A stretch of 64,000 nt of DNA, taken from IDS-8 sp964607425. GTDB lineage: Bacteria; Pseudomonadota; Gammaproteobacteria; Steroidobacterales; Woeseiaceae. The notes beneath the pieces are model-generated. The model was not told the DNA's origin, made no database searches, and saw nothing but the letters and a program-made list of their open reading frames with translations. The number at the start of each line of letters is the position of its first letter. Positions within the stretch are counted from its first letter, which is position 1. The stretch covers positions 58,169 to 122,168 of the forward strand of contig CAZSKQ010000001.1 of assembly GCA_964607425.1 (NCBI GenBank), written 5' to 3'. This document shows, piece after piece, positions 25,184 through 32,608 of the stretch. The position numbers and the translations under genes are program-made.

Positions 25184-26271
25184 TGGAAAAGAACCTGTTC
25201 GTACCTGCGAATGATGTCATCGGAGTTGAAGCGCCGGGATGTCTGCCTTATTTCCTCTTCATTCCAGTCTCGCGCCAAGGAATGCAGGATCATCGATTCC
25301 AGGTGTGCTTCATCGGGATACCGCGCGAGATAACCATTGATCCCTTCCTGGATGATCTCCGCGGGCCCGCTCTGGCAGTCAAAAGCAACTACGGGGGTGC
25401 CCAACGCAATTGATTCCAGCAACACGTTGGGGAAGCCCTCGAAGTGTGAAGTGAGCAGTGTCAGGCGCGCCCCAAGGAAATACCTTGCTACCTCCTGGCG
25501 AGCACCTTTGAAATCCACCCGGTCGGCAATGGAAAGATCAGCCGCCAGTTGCTGCAGCTCCGACCTCAGGACGCCTTCTCCCACGATCGTGAGCCTGAGG
25601 CCCGGCACCTTCGCCGAGATTCGCTGGAAAACCCGGATCGCCGTTGAAAAGTTCTTCTGCTGCTCCAGTTTCCCTATGCATAAAATATAATTTTCCCTGG
25701 GATAACGCGAGCGACACGCTTGCTCCGCATGTTTTTCGATGCGTTCACTTACCGGATTCGGTATCGTCGTGATCCGGCCAGGAGTTACCTTCAGGTACGC
25801 ACCAAGATCCTCTGCCATCGCCTGTGACTGCGCGATGAATACATCCGACAACGGATAGAACCACCTGATCAGGTGCTTTGCAGCGAAACCGTGCCACACA
25901 CCGCGTTTGCTCTTCTCCGCCTGCGACAGGAATATGATGTTGCGCGAGACGATTTTATATTTCATCCGTGTCAGCAGTCTTATGACTACCAGCACAACAG
26001 AGATCTGGCGGTTAAAGGACAGAATCAAGTCCGGCCTGCTCTTACCGATATACCGGAACAGCGCCCAGAAGGCATTTCGTGCATGCTCGCACCGCAGGTC
26101 ACGCACAAGAATGCCCGGCTCCAGGCGGCCCCTGAGATCGTCGGCCGACGTCTTGAGTAATAATAGCTCAATGTTCTTGCCCTTCCGCGCCAGACCGTTT
26201 GCAAGAGTCACGCACACATTTTCCGCACCTCCCGTCCGAAGGGTATTTATGACCATCACGAGGTCCGTCAC
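25180..26271 (-). CDS. Family 4 glycosyltransferase
   Basis: 363 residues. The start is taken as GTG 26269-26271, which overlaps the TGA of the asparagine-synthase-like gene by the classic four-base GTGA; a longer frame to 26418 would run inside that gene. N-terminal LVMVINTLRTGGAENVCVTLA is a GT-B acceptor-domain motif. The C-terminal donor domain shows ILCIGKLEQQKNF, LTIVGEGVLRSEL and SHFEGFPNVLLESIALGTPVV with GPAEII. It adds a sugar to the growing unit. Its stop overlaps the EpsG-like start by four bases. Confidence 0.92.
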   Translation of the reverse strand: MTDLVMVINTLRTGGAENVCVTLANGLARKGKNIELLLLKTSADDLRGRLEPGILVRDLRCEHARNAFWALFRYIGKSRPDLILSFNRQISVVLVVIRLLTRMKYKIVSRNIIFLSQAEKSKRGVWHGFAAKHLIRWFYPLSDVFIAQSQAMAEDLGAYLKVTPGRITTIPNPVSERIEKHAEQACRSRYPRENYILCIGKLEQQKNFSTAIRVFQRISAKVPGLRLTIVGEGVLRSELQQLAADLSIADRVDFKGARQEVARYFLGARLTLLTSHFEGFPNVLLESIALGTPVVAFDCQSGPAEIIQEGINGYLARYPDEAHLESMILHSLARDWNEEEIRQTSRRFNSDDIIRRYEQVLFQ

Positions 26272-27773
26272 GCTCCGCGCTCCGACCAGCGTTGATAGGC
26301 CATGCCGTGCACCCAGGCCCCGTACTCGGCCACCGTATCCATCCAGGAACGCTTTCCGGCGGGTTCGGCCGCGGCAATTCGATGGATATCTATGCAATGT
26401 GAGAGCGACGCAAGCCATGCAATCTTCTCATCAATGCGAGTAGCTCTTTCCAGCGAGCTTCTGCTCCACCATCTCTTCCACATGTCCAGCGCACGGTCGT
26501 TGAACACCGCCATCTCGTGCAGGGAGCCACTATCGATCAGTTCGATGATGATGGAGCGGCAATCCTGCCTCAGCCAACGTCCATATTGATGGTTTAGCGA
26601 GGGATAGCTGTCTTCCGGGCTGACGTTCGCAGTATTGAAAGGTCTTCCTGTTCGTGCCCATGGCACAGTGAGCAAGTCTCCAGGCAACGATTGCAGAACA
26701 GCCCCGTATATTTCGTCGGTTCTGCCTGCAGGGGCGAGTCGCCACATCTCCCGGACGACTGGATACGCCGTAAACATCTGATATACGGGTATTTCGTCAT
26801 CCAGCATATCGAAACAGGCATTGAGCTGCCGACGCATGTAGTGCATTTGCAGCTCCTGCTCGCGGTACGCCATTTCCGTGGATCGTGGGTAAAGCCGCCG
26901 CGCCTTCAGCAGATCAGCCCGAATGCATCGGTGGGCTTCGCGCTGGACATCACGAAGCAGGAACGAAAAGTGATTGTGGTGCGTAGACAATAGCCGCCGC
27001 TGCCTGGAAACGGGAGCTCCCGAGTATTCTCCCCGGCCGATACTGTCCCCGTAGCTTCCCGCAAGCACACCGGATATGCCCTCCAACGAGGCTATATCCG
27101 GAATAGCATGAAGGTGAATCGGGGAAAACTCGGCGCCCAACTTTCCTGCCATGTAAATGTTGCGAGCCAACGTTTCAGCGTTGACCGGAAAATGAACGAA
27201 GTCCCATTTCAATCTCGCTGCTATCGTTCTCGCGTACCTTACGTCACGGCTCTCACCGATACCCCAGGACAAGGCGACGACATCGCCATCGAAGTCTCCC
27301 CGCAATTGCGCAAGGCGCACGACTCCGGCGACTATTCTGCTGTCCATCCCCCCGCTCAGGAGAACGCCTATCGTTGACTTCCCGGAAATGAACTCCAGAG
27401 CCTCTGCGTAAAGCAATTCGAGCAGCCGCTCGGCCACCCGCGATACGGCCGGAACGCTTTCCATCCCATGCCCCGGCACAGGAGCGTACTCCCAGCCGTC
27501 GTCCTGGCCAGGCCGAGCCATCCATGGTGTCCGCTTTACCGCCGCAATCATGGTTCGATCGGCGATCGGGTAGCTCTTCATCAACACGCCCAGTACCGCC
27601 GCGGGATCCAGGCGCCGCTCCACGTCCGGTCGCGCACCCAGAGCAGCCGACAAGCTGCGAAAACATCGATTCGACTGCCCCTTCACGCAGAAGTACGCCC
27701 GTCCCCCGATGTGGTTCCAGTACCGAAACAGGTTCTCGTCCTTCCCGGTCGTTCTATGTTCCATCGCGTGCAA
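26268..27773 (-). CDS. Asparagine-synthase-like protein lacking the glutaminase domain
   Basis: 501 residues. The synthetase PP-loop is VLLSGGMDSRIVAG, followed by ALSWGIGESRDVRYARTIA and LAGSYGDSIGRGEYSGA. A normal AsnB starts with Met-Cys, the Cys being the glutaminase nucleophile; here the protein begins MHAMEHRTTG and no class II amidotransferase domain is present. In P. aeruginosa O6 a related protein (WbpS) amidates a uronic acid of the O-antigen, and a similar role here is an inference. The nitrogen source would have to be free ammonia or a partner protein. It lies 3 bases after the ATP-grasp gene; an ATG at 27764 is an alternative start. Confidence 0.82.
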   Translation of the reverse strand: MHAMEHRTTGKDENLFRYWNHIGGRAYFCVKGQSNRCFRSLSAALGARPDVERRLDPAAVLGVLMKSYPIADRTMIAAVKRTPWMARPGQDDGWEYAPVPGHGMESVPAVSRVAERLLELLYAEALEFISGKSTIGVLLSGGMDSRIVAGVVRLAQLRGDFDGDVVALSWGIGESRDVRYARTIAARLKWDFVHFPVNAETLARNIYMAGKLGAEFSPIHLHAIPDIASLEGISGVLAGSYGDSIGRGEYSGAPVSRQRRLLSTHHNHFSFLLRDVQREAHRCIRADLLKARRLYPRSTEMAYREQELQMHYMRRQLNACFDMLDDEIPVYQMFTAYPVVREMWRLAPAGRTDEIYGAVLQSLPGDLLTVPWARTGRPFNTANVSPEDSYPSLNHQYGRWLRQDCRSIIIELIDSGSLHEMAVFNDRALDMWKRWWSRSSLERATRIDEKIAWLASLSHCIDIHRIAAAEPAGKRSWMDTVAEYGAWVHGMAYQRWSERGA

Positions 27774-27776
27774 GTT

Positions 27777-28823
27777 CTAACCCGCGGTCTCCGGCAAGCC
27801 CAAGGCGCGCAGGAAATCCTCTACCATGAAATACTCCGGTATGAACTGCTGCGAATGCCAGGCAAGGCTGCTGTCCCAATAGCCCGGGCATGGGCGGTAC
27901 GCCTTCGAATCGAAAGAATAACTGAGCTCGACAATCAGCGGGCGATCGTTTTCGAGCACGAAATCGAAGGCGATGCATTGCGTACCGAGCTTCTTCGCCC
28001 ACTCGAACGCGGTCCTGACGCATGACTCCGGTATCTCTTCCGGGTCATAAACAATTATGCCGCTTCCCGACGCCCGGAAGTCGTCCCTCCGTACCATTCT
28101 CTTTATTGCGAATGCCCGCTCTCCGATCACGATTACACGGATATCGCAATTGTTGTTCGGGATGAAATCCTGGAAATAGATATAGCCCTTTTCCCGTTGT
28201 CCATGCCGTTCTGTAGCCGTGGGAACTACCAGGCGTGCAATGCCTTTTCCAACGCCCAGCGCACCTCCCCCGATGCCGTCCCTTCTGAACCTCCAGAGAT
28301 GCTCTTTGAAGATTGCGTATCGCGATGTTGGCGAAAATCCCCGGCCGAAAGCCGTATCGATGAGCTTTTGCGCGTGATCGGCATCCCTGACCAACCGCAC
28401 GTTCTGCGATCCGGCACCGACCCGGGTCTTGAAGACTTTTGGAAACTCGGTCTGTTGCACCCAATGACGCGCCCTGTCGCGATCATAAAAGACATGCGAC
28501 TGCACAACGGGTGCACCCAAGGCCTCCAGAAGATATTTCTGCCCGACTTTGTCGTCGTAATGCCAGCTCGTCCTGCTGTCGGGGAAAACAAGGGTCCTGG
28601 CGCACTCTAGCGATAGAATCAGTTGCCTGGCGAAGAGTTTCGCCCGATGATCGTAGTGTGCCCAATGCCACATTAACCCACGGCTTCCCTCGACCTGGTC
28701 CATGATATTGGAGGCATAGCAGTCCACCTTCCTGACCTGCACGTTCCGCTCGTCGCAGAAGCGAAGCCACGCGTCGCTGAAACTGCCCGCCCTGACATGG
28801 ATGGCAAGCAATGGCTTTGCCAC
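27777..28823 (-). CDS. ATP-grasp superfamily protein (RimK-like), unknown substrate
   Basis: 348 residues starting at a GTG (28821-28823) that shares one base with the upstream TAG. The ATP-grasp features are FPKVFKTRVGAGSQNVRLV (small lobe), YIYFQDFIPNNNCDIRVIVIG, and the metal-binding FDFVLENDRPLIVELSYSF with conserved Asp and Glu. Such enzymes form amide or peptide bonds through an acyl-phosphate. Tight coupling to the AsnB-like gene and glycosyltransferases suggests modification of a glycan carboxyl group or attachment of an amino acid, but substrate and acceptor are unknown. No signal peptide is visible, so it is cytoplasmic. Confidence 0.75.
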   Translation of the reverse strand: MAKPLLAIHVRAGSFSDAWLRFCDERNVQVRKVDCYASNIMDQVEGSRGLMWHWAHYDHRAKLFARQLILSLECARTLVFPDSRTSWHYDDKVGQKYLLEALGAPVVQSHVFYDRDRARHWVQQTEFPKVFKTRVGAGSQNVRLVRDADHAQKLIDTAFGRGFSPTSRYAIFKEHLWRFRRDGIGGGALGVGKGIARLVVPTATERHGQREKGYIYFQDFIPNNNCDIRVIVIGERAFAIKRMVRRDDFRASGSGIIVYDPEEIPESCVRTAFEWAKKLGTQCIAFDFVLENDRPLIVELSYSFDSKAYRPCPGYWDSSLAWHSQQFIPEYFMVEDFLRALGLPETAG

Positions 28824-30016
28824 TATCGATTTCCTCCTTGAGCCAGCGTTTCGTACAGCAGCTGGTAGTCGTTCGCCATTCGTTCCGCACTCAGGTGCTC
28901 CACAGCAATCCTCCGGGAAGCCTCGCTCCTCGTCTTGCGAGTCGACTCCTGCATCGCATCCAAGCCCCGCAGAAAATCGTTACAATCGCCGGACTTGAAC
29001 AGAACCCCGGCACGCGTATCGAACTCCAGTATCTCCCGGTGTGGGGGAATATCGGAAAGAACGACGGGAAGACCGCAGGCCATGCCCTCGAGGACCGCAT
29101 TCGGAAGTCCTTCCGACTTGGAGGCCGATACGAAATAGTCGCTGGCTTTGAGATATGCTGCTACGTCGTTGACATGACCAGTCAACTTCAGGTTGACACA
29201 CCCCATTGCCTCTTCCTTACAACGCTCGAACAGTGGTCCCGCACCCGCGAAGACCAACACGTGCGCCGAGTTCCCTGGCCTTTGCAAGAACTTCTTGAAC
29301 GACTCTATTATAAACAGGGAGTTCTTGTTGGCATTCAAATGCCCGGTGACAATCCATACCACCGACTCACCCGCAATTCCCAGTTGGGTACGCAACTGCG
29401 CCTTCTGCCGTTCATCGACGGGCGCGAACCTCTCGGCATCCACGCCGTTGTGGACAATCGAAACGTTGCCGACTGCAAGCTCGCTCCTCAGGTTGGCGGC
29501 GACGGCCTGCGAAACAGCAACGCACAGGTCAAGCCGCCTGAAGGCGGCCTTGTGCAGGGTATACAGGAGCTTTCCGGGACCGGCACCGAAGGTGGCTGGA
29601 TAGTCAACCTGCGGAAAGTTTCGTACTGTACATAGTCTTGTCGCCGGGCTTTTGATCTGTGAGTTGAGCTTGTCGGCCCTGAAGCCCTGTGAATGGATAA
29701 CGTTTGGCTGTAGATCGTCAACAAGCTTTTGCAGGCGCTGGACACCAAGGAACATGCTGGCCACCCGCGAGAGCTTCATTGATTGCATGCGAATCTTGAG
29801 CGTCTTGAAGCTCTCCCAGAGACTGTCATTCGACTCTGGAGAAAGGGAGACCAGGTGAACGATGACCGATTTCCGATCGAGGTGTCTTATCAGGTTGTAC
29901 AGTTGGACTGTTGGTCCGGTCCGACGCAATGAAGTGACGACGTAGAGCACCGTCACCTCATGCGTTAACGGCAGGTCACGCCGACCCGAGTCGTCCGCAA
30001 GGGCGCGTTCGTTCAT
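28823..30016 (-). CDS. Family 4 glycosyltransferase
   Basis: 397 residues from the ATG at 30014-30016, which overlaps the flippase stop as ATGA; the upstream extension to 30316 lies inside the flippase gene and is rejected. N-terminal TVLYVVTSLRRTGPTVQLYN and NVIHSQGFRADKLN mark the acceptor domain. The donor domain shows VWIVTGHLNANKNSLFII, HVLVFAGAGPLFERC and SASKSEGLPNAVLEGMACGLPVVLSD (the EGxPNxxLE nucleotide-sugar site). It adds a sugar to the lipid-linked unit. GC is low in places; the 60 bases at 29281 are 35% GC. Confidence 0.92.
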   Translation of the reverse strand: MNERALADDSGRRDLPLTHEVTVLYVVTSLRRTGPTVQLYNLIRHLDRKSVIVHLVSLSPESNDSLWESFKTLKIRMQSMKLSRVASMFLGVQRLQKLVDDLQPNVIHSQGFRADKLNSQIKSPATRLCTVRNFPQVDYPATFGAGPGKLLYTLHKAAFRRLDLCVAVSQAVAANLRSELAVGNVSIVHNGVDAERFAPVDERQKAQLRTQLGIAGESVVWIVTGHLNANKNSLFIIESFKKFLQRPGNSAHVLVFAGAGPLFERCKEEAMGCVNLKLTGHVNDVAAYLKASDYFVSASKSEGLPNAVLEGMACGLPVVLSDIPPHREILEFDTRAGVLFKSGDCNDFLRGLDAMQESTRKTRSEASRRIAVEHLSAERMANDYQLLYETLAQGGNR

Positions 30017-31368
30017 GTTCCTGGCGATCCGTCGTTGATTTTCCCCGGACCGGATTTGAGCAGCACATAAGCTATCAATGCGAGGTTCAAAACAGCTCCC
30101 GCACCCGAGAAGACGGCAATCACGCTTACCGGATCCTTCAATATTGCAAAACCTGCCATCAATGTACCTAATTTCAGAACTGCACTGCCCACTTCGTAAA
30201 CCAGGAATCCTGCATTCAGATTCAGTACGGCCACCGCACTGACGCTGGGTCGATTCAGGAAGGCGAAGAAATACCAGATTGCAACCCAGCGGGCATAGTG
30301 GCCGGCGGTGGACCATTCCGAACCGAATACCAGGTCAAACAGGAACGGACCGAAAACGACGACAACTGAAAAAGGCAGGATACCAACTGCGGCCAACGCC
30401 ACCGTGGTACGAACCAGGTATTTTCTCAGGTCCGCTTTCTCCCGGGCCGCCTGCACGAAGCGCGGGTAAAACGCGTCGGTCAAGGCCCTGCCAATCAGTT
30501 GCAGCGGCGCCCCCAGGGCCGTCTTTGCGATAGCGTAGAACGCCGCGGCCGAGGCACCGAAATACGATCCGAGCAGAATGACGGGAATCCCCTGCGACAA
30601 AGCGTTCAACAAAGCTTGCGGGGCGCGATAGACCGGAAACTCACTGTAGTCGGCCGCCAGCCGGCGAACCCTGTTCATCTCCAGAGGTTTCGATCCATGT
30701 TCCGCCCGCAGGCCCCGGAAGTCCCCGCGGGCGGCAAACCGCATCATCGAACCGTGCAGAATCGTGCCCAGGAAGGTGATAAAAATCAGCACCGCGCCTA
30801 TTGGATACCACCAGCCCGTGACTACCTTGGCGCTATTGACCGCCAGTGACTGCAGTACCGCAATCCTCGCGGTAATGCGGAACATCGACTTCCGAATCAT
30901 CCAGTACTGCAGTGCCTGCAACCAGGCCGCCGGCGGTATCAGCAGCGGCAACAGGTACAGGTAGGTATTCGACAAGCCGGGAATCAGGTTGGAAGAAGCC
31001 GTCTGTTCGACGATCAGGATTGCCAGGGCGAGCAAAACACTCGTGGTGACAGCCACCCCGACAGCCAGCTTGCCGATGCCCCTGGCATCAGCATCGGACG
31101 ACGGCAGGACCATCGCCAGCGGATAGGACAGGCCGGCAACCGGAATCAGAACCTGCGCGATCGCCATGAAAGTTGAATAGATACCGAACTGTTCGGGATC
31201 GTATATCCGGGTAATCACTGGCGAGAAGGCCAGCGCTATTGCCTGGGCGATTGCGGACCCCGTGACCAGCGTCGCGACGTCCCGAGCGAACCGGCTGTCG
31301 ACGGCTCGTCGAAGCTGTCTTTTCAGCGGATGCCCGACTTTCGCTGCCACGCTTCGCAAGCTGATCAC
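30013..31368 (-). CDS. wzx: Oligosaccharide flippase (Wzx family, MOP superfamily)
   Basis: 451 residues with 12-14 membrane helices. The start is VATLVTGSAIAQAIALAFSP followed by VITRIYDPEQFGIYSTFMA, the Wzx signature (R-x-Y-x-P-E-x-F-G). It moves undecaprenyl-PP-linked repeat units to the periplasm for polymerisation. It is the first gene of the four-base-overlap chain wzx-GT4-ATP-grasp-AsnB-GT4-epsG. Upstream lies a 178-base gap to wzz, which could carry a promoter. Confidence 0.93.
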   Translation of the reverse strand: MISLRSVAAKVGHPLKRQLRRAVDSRFARDVATLVTGSAIAQAIALAFSPVITRIYDPEQFGIYSTFMAIAQVLIPVAGLSYPLAMVLPSSDADARGIGKLAVGVAVTTSVLLALAILIVEQTASSNLIPGLSNTYLYLLPLLIPPAAWLQALQYWMIRKSMFRITARIAVLQSLAVNSAKVVTGWWYPIGAVLIFITFLGTILHGSMMRFAARGDFRGLRAEHGSKPLEMNRVRRLAADYSEFPVYRAPQALLNALSQGIPVILLGSYFGASAAAFYAIAKTALGAPLQLIGRALTDAFYPRFVQAAREKADLRKYLVRTTVALAAVGILPFSVVVVFGPFLFDLVFGSEWSTAGHYARWVAIWYFFAFLNRPSVSAVAVLNLNAGFLVYEVGSAVLKLGTLMAGFAILKDPVSVIAVFSGAGAVLNLALIAYVLLKSGPGKINDGSPGT

Positions 31369-31546
31369 ATCCGACTACCGCTACTCGCCCGCGAGTGTGT
31401 CATGGCGGCTAACGCGGCAACAGTACCGCGGGAATCGGACTTTGATGTAAGCCGAATCATCGATTTTCCTTCGACGAGCATACCGGCTTGCGTGCTCCGT
31501 TCGAAGTCACCGACGTTTCTGACCGGCGCGGCGGCAACCTGGGTGT

Positions 31547-32446
31547 TCAGTGTTTGGCGGGCACGAGCGTAGACCTGGCCTCGGGCCGGCTTCTGCGAAG
31601 TGTCTCGCGGAACAGCGCTGCCAGGACACCCACCGCTCCGCCAACAACAACCGCAATAATCACAATCAAAGTCCGGCGCGGCCGCTGCCGCTCTACAGGC
31701 ACCTGTGCCTGGTCAATGACGCGAAATACGAACTCCTCGTTACCTCGCGCCAGCATCAGCTTCTGCAGTTCACCCTCCAGCAATCGGCTGATGGATTGCT
31801 GGATGGAGAGGACATTGGCTTGAGTCAGCTCCTCACGCAAGAACGCGACATTGGCCTGAGCTTCCGCCAGCGCCCGGGATCGCATGTGATTATTCAGCCG
31901 GGTCGCCAGCAAGTTTGCCCATTCCGCGGCAAGCTCCGGTTGAATCCAGTCGATTGTCAAGGTAACCAGGCCAGTCGCGTCATCCTGTTCCACCCGTTGA
32001 ACATTCTCCCTGAAGTACTTCACTGCTTCGCGAATATCCGGTCTCTCAGCCGCCGGATCCGCCGCCCTGGCCGCTTCGCCCCAGTCATCCGGAAACAAAG
32101 TGCTCATCAGTTGTTCTTCCTCAATGAACGACCGTATAAAGTCCCGTGACTGGAGGATCGCGATCGCCTCCGCGGTCTGGTCGTTTTGCGGGAGGGCGAC
32201 TCCGGCGAGAGTTGCGAGGCTACCAAGCTGACCGGCAAGCGACTGTCCTGCCCCGTCCATAGCCGGCGACAGCAAGGTGTCGGACCGGTACCATTCGGTT
32301 GCGGTGAGCGCGTACGCTATCGACCCCACCGCGAACACCAATGTGACAGAAATAACAATCCACTTGTTCGTCCATAGCGAACGAAAAATCTCTACAAGGT
32401 CGATCTCATGATCGGGCGTTGCCGCGGGATCGCGAATCATGGGCAT
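31547..32446 (-). CDS. wzz: Wzz-type polysaccharide chain-length regulator (short form)
   Basis: 299 residues. The N-terminal IDLVEIFRSLWTNKWIVISVTLVFAVGSIAYAL helix and the C-terminal TLIVIIAVVVGGAVGVLAALF helix frame a periplasmic region with a Wzz domain. The proline-rich segment PVERQRPRRT sits before the second helix. It sets modal chain length together with a Wzy polymerase. Unlike the 530-residue protein at 5895 it has no partner kinase nearby, which supports a Wzx/Wzy O-antigen or group-4-like capsule system. Confidence 0.92.
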   Translation of the reverse strand: MPMIRDPAATPDHEIDLVEIFRSLWTNKWIVISVTLVFAVGSIAYALTATEWYRSDTLLSPAMDGAGQSLAGQLGSLATLAGVALPQNDQTAEAIAILQSRDFIRSFIEEEQLMSTLFPDDWGEAARAADPAAERPDIREAVKYFRENVQRVEQDDATGLVTLTIDWIQPELAAEWANLLATRLNNHMRSRALAEAQANVAFLREELTQANVLSIQQSISRLLEGELQKLMLARGNEEFVFRVIDQAQVPVERQRPRRTLIVIIAVVVGGAVGVLAALFRETLRRSRPEARSTLVPAKH

Positions 32447-32608
32447 AGCACCCGGGCCGGAATGGACGACGCAACGTCACAAAAGTAGTGCACACCCTTG
32501 CAAGGGTCGAGATCGACCTCTGGAAGCAAGTAGACCCGCCTCCAGGATCCTTCAGGATTGTGAAGTGTCACAGTCAACATGGCCCAGGCTGATTCTTCGC
32601 ACGAACTC

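Noticed and set aside
26268..27773. Reading the AsnB-like gene as a complete asparagine synthetase
   Set aside because: There is no N-terminal Cys2 glutaminase domain, and it lies in an overlapping glycan gene chain.
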